DNA of 64,000 nucleotides from Hypholoma sublateritium FD-334 SS-4 (taxonomy: Eukaryota; Basidiomycota; Agaricomycetes; Agaricales; Strophariaceae), in contig KN817555.1 in the NCBI GenBank assembly GCA_000827495.1, positions 75,928 to 139,927 of the forward strand, given 5' to 3'. Position numbers and translations under genes: made by a program. Below the pieces are notes generated by a model, which was given only the letters and a program-made list of their open reading frames with translations, ran no database searches and had not been told where the DNA came from. Shown piece after piece: positions 10,378-21,900 of this stretch; the stretch's first letter is position 1; every line of letters starts with the position of its first letter.

Positions 10378-11451
10378 TCAACTACCCACAAAATACTCCC
10401 TCTGATACCGTCTTGTTGTGCGTATTACCAATTTGGAAATGAAAACATGGACTGTATCCTGTCGGTTCAGCGGGTCTATTGTCATAGCATTGGTAATGGG
10501 AAAGTCGGAGAATCCACGAGCGCTAACTGTTACGAGGAAGCGCAGTCCCACAGGACATAAGCGATAACGCGGTGCGCCAACTTCGTGCACTCGTTGCAGG
10601 ACTTCTCATACGAAATAGTAGACACCTCAAAGTCGGAAGCATGCGACTCGGATGTAAGTATTCGAGCGCATCACATCCACCGACGCCTGGCATCTATTTC
10701 TCACAATTCGGCTCTGCCTAACTCGCTCCTTTTAAATATTGGTGGACCTCATAATATATAGTCAGCTCCAAACTATACATACGTTGCGAATCGATTTACA
10801 GTTTCTCGCTGCGGGGCATTCATGAAGCCCGAGCAAACAACGGACCAGTGATTAATGTTGATATACATACCACAAATCAAACTCTATTTTCGAAGTCCTT
10901 GTTCTTTGAAGTTGCATGGTACTGAAGTACGTAGAATCAAGTAACCTTCGGCTTTTCCGGAGACTTCAAACAAGGCATCATGGCCTCAGTGTGGGCATCC
11001 ATGATTAGAGATGTCATAGAAATTGACAAGACTGCATGGCAGCCTGGACCAGTCTTGCTGATTGTCGATGTTTCTGCGACCATTTAAATAGATGAGCACA
11101 AATAAGAAAGGAATATGCATAGATTTATAGGCGCGTATCGATTTCAAAAACAGTTAGGTCGACGGTCAGCTCGAGCTTGGGTCGAGAGGAAGTTACTTTG
11201 TAGCACATTTTACGGCTTATTCGGACCGGCTATTACATACGGTGGCGGGCTCCAACACCGTCACGGTCGCTTAGTTATTAACAAGTTATTAACGATGAAC
11301 TTGATCTTAGTTCCTCTCTCTGAAGAAACAAGAATCGAAGATGATGTGTTTCCAACATGGCGCCCACAACTTCCTTCCATAAAAGTGGTATGCCGGACTG
11401 TTCAAACCCTATTTACACCCCATTCCAGTTTCCCCAGTCTTTTCCAAAACC
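10378..11451. other. Spacer between array members A and B
   Basis: It contains a 3'-flank block shared with member B's flank (spaced words ATTTCCAATTTG-like and GTGGACTGTATCC-like), then an SPX-gene relic at about 10570-10660, then promoter sequence of member B. Block 11376-11410 resembles 9081-9116 upstream of member A. No intact gene is seen. Confidence 0.55.
10570..10660 (+). pseudogene. Relic of SPX-RING gene (exon 3 part)
   Basis: The plus-strand frame reads N-F-V-H-S-L-Q-D-F-S-Y-E-I-V-D-T-S, against D-F-V-R-S-L-Q-D-L-S-R-A-I-A-D-T-A in the intact SPX-RING gene (5430-5475). The nucleotide match includes ACTTCGTGC and TGCAGGAC in the same order. Flanking exons are not recognisable, and the frame closes quickly. 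Orientation matches the parent gene. Confidence 0.55.
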
Positions 11452-12698
11452 ATGACTATCCAGCAGCTAAGCCTCATACTTGATGATAGTGTAGGGGACA
11501 TCAAGTACGGCCCAGATTGGGCTGTGAGTAACCTAGTTGAATGGTACCAAGGAGGTACACATGTTCCGGCTGGCAACCGCACAACCCCTGGCTTTTTCAA
11601 CCTCTCGTTTGAAGGTAAGCGTTATATATTTCCTGCCGATTGTTTTTGCCACAAGCTGTTGCGGCTGGTTAGGGACGTCTATTGCTTTCATCGGGAATAC
11701 CCCGTCACCCACTTCGTCGCAAACAATAACAATCTCGATCGACGGCGGCATGCCCTACAACTCGAGCTATGACTCACCCCCAGGACAACAGACATACGTG
11801 CAGTGGTATCGGTCTCCGCTCCTGACCGACGGGATGCACACAATTCTCGTGGACCATATAGATGGGACTGCACTTGACATAGTTCTGATCACAGTTGGAC
11901 CCAACACTCCATTGTCAAATAGGACCATATTTGTAGACAACAACGACCCCAGCATCGAGTACGCAGGTCATTGGATCGAAGATGACAGTATATTTCGCCC
12001 GGCTATCCTCCCAGATGGTCCACCTGTGGGGAACTCAACTCAGACAAGCACAACGCCAGGAGACACGATGACCTTCCGCTTCTCAGGCGCGTTTTCTGTG
12101 ACCTGAATATCCACCCGAAGCTCAAACTCTATGTTCAGGGACCTCTATTTCTGTCTACGGTATATTCGAGTGGGCAAATATTGGCAGTATCTCTGCAACG
12201 TACACTCTCGACGGCGTCACTACGTCCCAGAGCTACCTCGTCACTGCCGACTCTCCACAGCAAACGGAAGGAGACGCGACCAACTTTTTATTCTACAGCA
12301 TAAACAACCTCGTTCCGGAAGCCCATACGCTATCTATGAACATCACAGATGTCGTGAATCAGGCCTACAGGCTGGACTATCTCGTCTATTCACCGTCATT
12401 TTCATCGCTAGCGGCAATACCCAACCTTCCCGCTGCAATAACAGTGACCGCCACTGCCACAAGCCTTCCAGCTACGACAACAGCGGCGGCCTCTGCCACC
12501 ATCACCCCGAAAACGGCAAATAGTTTGAGGAAAAGTGCTCCTGTCGCTGTCATTATTGGCTCGGCTCTGGCTGGTGCGCTCGCTGTGGTATTGTTTGTGG
12601 TTCTAGTGCTGCAGTTCCGCAAAAAACGCGAGCGAGGTTGGAAGGCAGTGTCCATACTAACTACTAATCAGAGCGCTTATACAGACGGACAGGCCTAG
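11452..12698 (+). CDS. Single-pass membrane protein, array member B
   Basis: 378 aa from exons 11452-11614, 11673-12086 and 12139-12698. The first two exons have exactly the same lengths (163 and 414 nt) as in members A and C. It has the same two-module plan, a Thr/Ala-rich stalk, a transmembrane helix (A-V-V-L-F-V-V-L-V-L) and an R-K-K-R-E-R-G-W-K-A-V tail ending Y-T-D-G-Q-A. Module 1 carries T-S-I-A-F-I-G-N-T-P and module 2 T-S-I-S-V-Y-G-I-F-E-W. It is most similar to member A (P-P-G-Q-Q-T-Y-V-Q-W-Y, D-N-N-D-P-S-I-E-Y). Intron 1 has a normal GTAAGC donor; intron 2 has a GC donor (GCGCGT at 12087), as in A. Function unknown; cell-surface location inferred. Confidence 0.85.
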
Positions 12699-13801
12699 TT
12701 AAATACTAATTATCTGTTGTCATCTTTATGTACGTATTTCCAATTTGAAAATAAATCCACGTCAGTGGACTGTATCCCGCAAGCGCAGATTGTCCTAACC
12801 TCGCCGATGGAATCAGAGATGCCCTGAGCCTTTACTGTTACTGTTACCCGGAAGCCCGCAGTGGGGCCTGTGGCTCGGCCGCCGCCTCTGTAGGTGAAGC
12901 GCGAACAATGACGTTTCAGATTCAGAGTACAAAGTACGGGCACTACTGCCAACTGGGCACTACTCGTGGTTGCCAGTACATACACAGACTACTTGGGAGG
13001 CGAAGAAGACAATGAAAATGCTAGCGACTGGGGGACAACGGACAACGTGTATTTTGCGTGCCTCATTTGTGATGCTCTCAAGATGCTCTCCTGAGTCCTA
13101 AGAGGAGCTCCCGAGCTGCTGGTGCGGTTGCTACACGCGGCTGAGTGTTCGTGACTGGTAATAGGAAACCGTGAAATTTTTCACAGTGAAATTGAGGACG
13201 CTTAGAGCAAACAATAAGATTGCTTCCGGGTACATGTCAGATGAATTGAATAGGAATTTGTTCCGTAGAGTACGTTATTGCACTTGCGTATTATTTCACG
13301 CATTCACGCATGAGGCTAACTATTTATAGAAGTATGAGAACAAGGCAGCGTTGAATTTGAAAATGTAACCTCACTGATGCATTTTTTATCATAGAAAAAG
13401 CTACGAAAAATCATCTTCATCGCGTCATCGAATACCATCTCAATTTGTTAGAGCGGTATAATTCGAATAAAACGATCACAAGCAAGAGCGGACTCTGTTG
13501 CACACAGGTTGAACACAAATTGGGAAATCTGGCCTAGTTTAGCGATATCCTGACGCGGCAATCAATTTTGTGTAATGAACATGCGTCACACGCCAAGTTT
13601 CATCGCAAATCGCATTGTTCTCTCTTGGATTCAACCACCACCATCGTTGCAAGCTGTCAGATATCTCGTAAACGACATGCCATATTTCTATTTTTTCCAA
13701 ACCCGGTTCAAGGGCATTACGGTTAAATTTGAGCAGCGAAACGCTTCCAGTAATATTTTTTCTTTCTTCCGTTTCCTCTTTCCCCTCTTTCCCCCAACGC
13801 C
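12699..13801. other. Spacer between array members B and C
   Basis: A 3'-flank block similar to that after member A occupies about 12720-12860. A RING-like relic follows at about 13030-13090, then AT-rich sequence and a pyrimidine-rich leader ending just before the ATG of member C. No intact gene is seen. Confidence 0.5.
13030..13092 (+). pseudogene. Possible relic of SPX-RING gene (RING part)
   Basis: The plus-strand frame reads N-V-Y-F-A-C-L-I-C-D-A-L-K-M-L then a stop, against S-V-E-D-Y-A-C-L-I-C-T-A-L-A-F in the intact SPX-RING gene (6130-6170). DNA words GCGTGCCT and ATTTG are shared. The match is short, so on its own it is weak; its position before the third membrane-protein copy makes it more credible. 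Confidence 0.35.
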
Positions 13802-15161
13802 ATGTCGGTTCAGCAAATGCGCGTGATTCTTGACGATAACGCAGGTGTCATCAAGTATGGCTCCGACTGGGACATCAACGACCAAGTCATGTGGTATCAA
13901 GGAAGCACGAACTTTCCAAGCTTCACTCGTCAAGGACCTTGCTCTTTTTCCCTTGCATTTCAGGGTGAGTGCTATAGTGCTTCATAAGAAATTGGCTTAA
14001 CAGTCATGTGGATGAGTAGGCACGTCTATCGCATTTATTGGAAACACACCATCACCCACTTCTTCACAAACGGCTACTTTTACGCTAGATGGCGCCTCGT
14101 CCTACAACTCGAGCTACGACTCCCCCCCTGGGCAACAGTCATATGTACAATGGTACCAGTCGCCCCTCATGAGCGACGGTGCCCACACCATTCAGGTATC
14201 TAACTTGGACGGAACCGCTATCGACATGGCTATCATGACCGTTGGTCCCAATACACCGCTAGGAAATAACAGCATATTTGTGGACAATGATGACCCGTCT
14301 ATTTCTTACAGCGGAAGTTGGACCCTAGACCAGAGTACATTCCATGCTGGAAACGTTCCTAGTGGCTCTCCCGTTGGGAACACAACTCAGACGAGCAATA
14401 CGGCCGGGGATGCAATGTCATTCAGTTTCGCTGGTGCGTCAAGATGAACCAGGTTTTCTCTATCTGACCTTTTATATTCAGGGTCTTCCATTTCTGTCTA
14501 CGGAATATTCCAATGGGCGAAAATTGGCAGTATATCTGCGGTCTACACCCTCGATGGCGTCCCTTCCTCTCAAACCTACCTAGTCACCGCCGATTCCCCT
14601 CAGCACTCCGAAAATGATGCGACCAACTATGTCTTCTACAGCAAGAACAACTTGTCCCCTGGGCCGCATACGCTGGGCATCCAAATTACCGATATCGTCA
14701 ACCAGACCTATAAGCTGGACTACATGGTCTATTCACCCTCCTTTTCTTCCTTTGCTGAGATGCCGGATCTCTCTGCTGTATCCACTACTGCCGCTCCTGC
14801 TACACAAACAATAGGACAAGTCTCTGCTACTAGCTCATCGACTTCACTCACGACACCCTCCGGTTTCTCCACTGTATTCGGCACCGCGCAAACGACGGCG
14901 CACACTTCTACATCTGCCTCTGCCTCTGCCTCTGCCTCTGGCACAGCATCAGTTCATGATCAGGCTGCGGCTAAGCTAGGAAAGAGTGCAATTCCCGTCG
15001 GCGCCATTGTTGGCTTGATTGTAGGTATTGTGCTGATCATGAGTTTGCTCCTTGTACTGTTGGTGCGTCTCCGCAGACGTCGCCAGGAACGGGAACAATG
15101 GGCATCCGAGCCTGCCCCTAGCATGAGCGATCAGAGTGCTTTCATGGACGGCAAAGCATAG
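13802..15161 (+). CDS. Single-pass membrane protein, array member C
   Basis: 418 aa from exons 13802-13964, 14020-14433 and 14482-15161. It has the same two-module layout as members A and B but is more diverged (I-F-V-D-N-D-D-P-S-I-S-Y-S-G-S-W). Its Ser/Thr-rich stalk is longer and contains a Ser-Ala run encoded by a GCCTCT-type hexanucleotide microsatellite near 14918-14940. The transmembrane helix (about residues 360-382) is followed by R-L-R-R-R-R-Q-E-R. The C terminus A-F-M-D-G-K-A is related to F-T-D-G-Q-A in A. Both introns have ordinary GT donors (GTGAGT, GTGCGT), unlike A. No signal peptide is seen. Function unknown. Confidence 0.85.
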
Positions 15162-15956
15162 TCGGGTGCTGTTCATATGAGGACGCATCTCGATTACATC
15201 CAAGTTATCTGATCAGTATCTCGCTGGCTCAAGTATCCAATTCGCTCCTTCATCTTGCTCCAGTGGTACTGAGATATATTTTCATCACCTCATAACGACC
15301 TATTTATTTACCTACTACCAGTCAGAGACCTTGAGCTTTGCATACAGAAACTGTGAATTTGGGCATTGGATGTTGTTACGTTTACGATACAATAAACTCG
15401 CATAATTACATGTATATTTTTCTAGGGATACCAGCTTTTTTTATGGGTAACAGGTAGAGATGAATACAAAGTTGGATAGTATTTGTTGTGTATGATCAGT
15501 GCGATCAATATTTCCAGTGACAGTTGAACGAAGCAACTGATTGGAGCAATTGTAGTCCAACTCGACCTCAGTACTCAGTTGTTATGCTTCATGTTCATGG
15601 GTCATTTTGGAAGCCTTATCATGTCCGTCTGTGCAGGTTGTCCCACTGGCATTTCCTCGCAGAGCGTTCATTGAAATTGAGCATTGCTGGAGGCGCACTT
15701 ACCGTTTTGGAGAATACATGTGATCTAGAGGATTATTTTCATCGCCTAGTTCAGACAAACCGTGTAGAGTACCGTACTACTACGAGTGAATTTTGAGAAA
15801 AATTGACGTATGAGAGGAAATAGTACCAAAGAGAGCCAACGGCAGGAGCAGAAACCGATGTACAGAGGAAAATGACGGAGATATTACAGATGTTTGACGT
15901 TGAATAACTTACATTCTACGGGTATCTTGACAGCAACTAATATACAGATAGCAGGT
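15162..15956. other. Convergent 3' interval, no gene
   Basis: It lies between the stop codons of array member C (+) and the polymerase epsilon gene (-). It is AT-rich and should hold both polyadenylation regions. The short open frame at 15524-15796 has no recognisable features. Confidence 0.5.
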
Positions 15957-18900
15957 TCACCAGTTCGAAAGCAATGTCTGCGCGCACTCCTAAGCAACCC
16001 GTTAATATTTGCTATGAGGACAAGAGCAAAGAAATGAGACGTACTTTTAGTCGTGGTAGATTATACTCTCTAGCCACATTCACAATTGTCCGAATCTTTC
16101 TCCGGCTGTCGGCCTTGTTGATCGTGAACTGGTACGATCCCGAACATGTACACCATCTGGACACATTATCCGATTGGATTTGCTGACACTTCGAGCACCG
16201 GAGGTCTTGTTGCGAGAACGCGCGCTCGAGTGTGCGAGTCATATCAATCAACATAAACTCGATGGCTACCCGATCGTACTCCGATCCACACGCCATGCAG
16301 AGCCACTTGGGATTGACATCTACATTGTTTGGGAGTAGCTCGGGGTCACGGCAGAAGTCGAAATCACGGAGCAGGTCGCAAGACTTGCATGGGACGTTCG
16401 CTAATTTGAGAGGTTCACAGGGATTGCGGAAGATCGCCTCTCCCGCAAACTCGCGCACGCCGATGAATTCCAGCAGGTTACGCTTCATGACGCCAATCTC
16501 AACTTGAAACTCCTTCGCCAGGCTGAAGACGGCGCACGTGGATTTGATAAACTCGAGAGGAGGGTTGTTGAAGTTGAGATATGATCCAGGAAGTGTAGGA
16601 AACTCGAAGTTCTCCTCGCTTTCCTCGTCTAGTTGACTGTCTTCGTATCGTCTACACACCTCTTCCACCGCCCTGAGAAGTTTCCTGGTCAGCCGCCGAG
16701 AGATGAATTCCAACGTTGCTTCAGACTCCTTGGCCTTGGCCGTGTCCCTTTGGGTGCTATCTAGGTCCCCATTTTCTAGATGCCTGAGCGGGACTCTCGC
16801 CACCTTGTTGAGCTTCTGGCGAATCCGATACATTTCGACGATGAAGTACTGCAAGATGCGCGCGAAGTCTTCCTGGATTGCAGGCGGAAGGAACTGCTGA
16901 ATATTCCACCGCATTTCCATGCATATCTCCTCCGGTGGTTCCAACGCTAAGGGGTCTTCGCACACGATCCCCCCCATGTTAGCGGAGTCCATGAAGACCA
17001 AGAAGTCGTAGAAACGCTCCGTGTGCAGATAAACATGTTGGAAAAGTTCGTGGCTTGTCACTGCCGTAGTAATGTATGTCGCGTATGCGTGAGCGGTACC
17101 GGGGGGCTTCGAGGTCGCCAGGAGAATCGAGCCAAAGTCTGCGTGGACGACGTGGGCCCCAAGACGCTTGAACTCGGCAAGCATTTGCACGAACGTCTTC
17201 CGCATAAGTCCGTGGACAAACTTATGCATACTTGGGTCGTACAGGCGTGACGCCGACGAGCTGATCCACCGCCAGAAATGGTCAATTGCAGTCGTTGCTG
17301 GGCTATTGCCAGCCCCCTGGATTTTGTCCAAAAGCCACGTCTTTACTAGTCCCCTGAGAATACCAAACGTCTGCGCAGAGATCTGGGCCTCTCCGAGCGT
17401 CAAGTCGCGCGCGGTCTCTCCAGTTGCTGCATATTCGTTGATCTGATGCGACACCGAATCGAATGCCGTTGCGCCACCGCTCCCTTCAAGTTCGTTCACC
17501 AGGACCGACTGCAACACCGCATTGACAGCAAGGTTCCGAACGGTGACTTCTAAGCACACATTACTGAACACACCCGAGGCCTGGAAATCCGTCCTGGGCA
17601 GCGCTTCTGTCTGCCTGCGATCATTTTCGATGCCGCCGAGATCCGGCCAATCTCCTGTCGACCACCAGAGTACCATGTCTTGTTGTACAAGTCGTCTAGC
17701 AAAGTTGATATCCGCCAGACACAACGGCTGATCACCGTCGATATGCCCGATCGGTACATCAAAATAGTCGGCAGTGGCGGCCATACGATCGATCCACGTT
17801 CCCATAGCGAGATACCGACTGAGCATCTTCTGGCCAGCGTGGTTTTGCCAAGGGAAAACGTCGAGGTTGTGAGGCCCCTTGACAGGCGTCATCGCAAGGA
17901 CAGGAAATTTGGCGAGCTTCGCGATTGATCGTTCATAGTATGGTAGCTCCTTGCTCGCCGACAGTACGACCATGAATGATTTATCCTCCAGCAGACCTAG
18001 CTCGCGGGAGACAGCCTTCATTGCGGTAATGTCACTCGAATGATATGTGTGAGAGAAGTTCAGGGATTCAGGGTATACAACGGACGTGCTGGGACCGTGG
18101 AGGTCTTGCTTCTTCTGAAGGAGCGTGACGTAGTTTTCGGGCAAGCGAGGGATGCCCTGCCGGTGGTTGGCGGGGTCAACAATGAAGACTTTGGCATTTC
18201 CATTGGATGGGAAAAGAGTGAAGACGTGGAGAGAGCCGTCGGCTGCATAAGCGTGATACAACATGATGTACTTTCCTGATTTGCCACCATCGAGGTATTT
18301 TTCTCGAGAGGAAGAGGTTGTACATCGGTCCAATTGGTGAAGTTCAAAACCGATTTGCTGTGCCCTGTTCAACGATATCGTTGGGTCGTCGAGTGTACAT
18401 GTCTTGCCAAGGCGCATCAAGCCTCGCAATACGAGTGGAACCTGAGAATGCGTTAGAAAGTACACGACTGTTTACCGAATAGCGCCCTACCTGAAGTTCG
18501 TAGACGCCGTCCACGTTGGGATCATTAGTAATATCAATGAAGTGCTCCTGCAATTCTTGATACATGTTCTCCTTCACGACAATTTTGTATAGGTTATTGC
18601 AAGGGCTGTCCCTCGGCAGATTCCGTGTCACTTTCGAGACCGAATAGTGCTCAGGGAGGAAAATGCTTTCGTTTGCCTTCTTCAGGTGTATATAAAACTC
18701 GCGCGAGATGCGCACTGGCACAGAGACTACCTCCGAGTCGATTGACAACCACAGGATAAAGCGCCCAGGTATCTTGCTAGCGCGGAGCTGCAGGATGTCC
18801 CAACGGTGGCTGGACTTCGGCCGCGTCGTCGTCGTCGTCGTCTTGAACATTGATGGAACGACGGCCGTCATGTTCCCGCCCCACTTCGCCTGTCTGTTCC

Positions 18901-21900
18901 TCTTCCACCGCGGGCGCATCGCGCGGATCCATGCAGAGTATCTCACATTCGGATCAGGCAACGGGCCATCCTCATCCTCGGGCGTCGTTTCACGGATGGG
19001 GATTGAGGGTGTCGCGGGCACCAGTCGCAGTCGACCGGGCTGCGCACCTGCTCCTCCAATATCCTCAATATCACCAACCTGGGCTTCCCCTTCCTCGTCC
19101 GTCTTCCCACCCCGGGCCTTGAAGAAGTCCGTGACCTTGTTCTGCTTGAACTTGTCGACCGCGCCTGCGACACGGCGGTGCAGCCAATCCGGGTGGCGGA
19201 TGCGTGGCACAGGATTTGAGACTTTCTGCATCGCCGCAGGAATGGTGATGAGCTTCTGGATGACGGAGCCGAGGCGCTCAATGTAGTAGTCCCAGTCGAG
19301 GATTGAGCGCAACTGGAAGTCGATGAGTGCGCTGTCCTTGAGCCACTTGCGCAGGTACGTCCGCTTGACGCTCTCCTCGGCCGAGAAGATAGCCACGGGC
19401 ACCGCACGCTCGGTAACGGGAGCGCCGATTGGCTTCGCGGAGATAATGAACTTGCATGCAAGGCCTTTGTCTTTGACCATCTGGTCACCAAGGAACTCGG
19501 CGAGGCGCTTCGCAGTGCTAATTGACGTTGACTTCTGCGCACCGTACTCTGCTAGAGTCTTCGACATACTGCGGTTCTCCGCGATGAGCTCGACAAGCTC
19601 GTCGTCTGTGAGGCTCTCTGCCTTGCTGAAGAGGATATCGAGCCATTGGTCCGCAACCTGAGCGACAGCTGCATAGCATTCCTGTGTAGTCGTACCGAGT
19701 AGGAACTTTTCGAAGATCTGTGACTGGAAGATCTTGATGAGCTGCAACTCGCCGCGACGCTTTACCTCGAAGCCCTTGAGCTCCGCAAGTGATCCATCTT
19801 CGTTAAACACAGCGTAGCGCTTCTTCAGCAATTTGTCCTCCTCCTTCGACGATGGCAGGATCATCGCGCGGTATGGTCCATCCAGTTCGAAGAAGATAGA
19901 ATTCTCGCTGTGTATGCGGTACTCGCCTGTCTCTGCGTCGAGGTCGTGGTACTGGTGATTTGTAAACTGGTCGTATACCAGATGATTCAGCATCGTGCAC
20001 GGGTACGAGAACCCTATCGCTTTCCCGTTCGCGAGCTTGAATTTGAAGTTCTCGGGAAACACCCCAGGCAACATGCACCAGATACCATCCGTGTCCAATT
20101 CGAGTGGGCGCCCGATCTCTTCGACCAAGGCGCGCGCCATCTGGATGATCTTCGCACCCGTCAAACACGTAATCCCCGCCATCTCCATCGAGTGCCACCG
20201 CGCGCCTTTGCGCATGACATATCCGTAGAACGAATTCAGGATACACTTGTGTGCAAGCTGCAGCGAGTCATATAGCACGATCATCTTCTTGGCCTCATCC
20301 ACTTCCGCGATGGAGCGCCCCTCGCCGGTCACCACGTCCAGCGTTTTCTTCCACGTTTTGTGCAGGCCCTTGTATTCGTAACGGCGGTCACGGAACCGTC
20401 GTACCGTGTCCACGTAGAACGGATTCTCGCGCTGACACACGATCGCCTTGCGCTCCTCGACCTTCGTCTCTTTCGTCTTCTTGTACACTTTGCGCGAGTA
20501 GTCCCCCAGGCGCTTGTGCAGGAGCGCCGTCTGCTCTGCCTCGCTCAGGTCCGTAAAGCGCCGCGACGGCCCACCCGGTCGGCGAGCAGGAAACGTCTCC
20601 TGGTTCAGCGCGTGCTTGATCATGTTGTACTCATCGCGATGTGCGGGGAAGAACTCTCCGCGCCATGCCCAGTCCAATAGCCTGTCGCACGTCTTTCCCG
20701 GGCGGTTGTAATCGCACACCGCGCACACCGCTTCGTCCACCATAGAGTCAGGTTGCAGCCGGTTTGACAACATGATGTTGGGGTACATGGCGGCCACATC
20801 CAGATGGTAGATCAATGGCTTGTCCATGCGCTTCGGATTGTCGCGCATGAGTTCGAGTGCGGCGGTAATTTCGGCTTTCACTTCGTCGTAGTTTGTCACC
20901 TGGTCGACCGAGCACTTCGATTCCTCAGTGATACAAAATTTGAGCGCAGCGTCGAGGTCGTCGATGAGCTAGGAAATTTTAAGTACAACATTGCGTTAAA
21001 TCTATATGTACGCACCTTTTGACAAGCGGAAGGAATAATTTTGAAATCCGTCGCAATATCACTCCTGAAAACGCCGGCCTCTAGAGCTTCGACATGTCCA
21101 CCAACGTAGGTCTCGGATGCGAGCAAATGCCCATCGTACATGTTGCCATAGGCATCTTCGTGCCTATTGGGCATGATAATACGGCCGCGATAGGCTTCCA
21201 CCTACAAGAGGTTAGACTCTTCATGGGGTGGATACACAGACACTTACCATTAAAAGAGTCTCGCACAATGTCCCGCTTCCCTTCCGCAGCACTTCGTCTG
21301 GATTGAGCGGAATGATGTTGCACAGCGAGAAAATGAAAGGGTGCACATATTTCATGTAGAGGTAATACGTTGCAACCGCATCGGACACGGAATACTGTGC
21401 CAAGATTTGCGGGAATTCCATAGCATACCTACAGTAGGTCAGCAAATAATCAGTTTGGTAAATAAATAGAAAGGACGTACGGCGTCATAAGCTCTGGGTC
21501 AAGTTCGATGGGATTGTACCCCAACTTTGCTGTAGTCACAGCCTTCAAGCCCTGACTGCCCTGGGGCAAGTAGGAGTCGCGCTTGACCCACCGGAAGCAG
21601 TCCATGTGCACGCATGTCCGGCTCTTGTACTCGTCCTCGGCGTCCTTTGCGAATCCTGTCTCGAGAAACATGTCAATACCATTGGCCTGCGCCCGCGCGT
21701 CGAGGAACGGGAAATCGAAAAAGTCGCCGTTAAATGACGCCATAACGGTCGGCTTCACATCTTGGATATGGGAAAAGAAGCGCCGGATAGTTGCCGCCTC
21801 GTCGGGCTCGTTGAAGATAATAAACGGGCCCTCGTATCCATCCTTCGGTGTGTATTCAAAGTCCTCGATGTCCTCGCTGACAATCTCCCGGTTCGTGATC

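Noticed and set aside
16703..19661. Several 60-190-codon plus-strand frames inside the polymerase epsilon gene
   Set aside because: They are antisense shadows of a strongly supported conserved gene. Composition mirrors the codon bias of the opposite strand.
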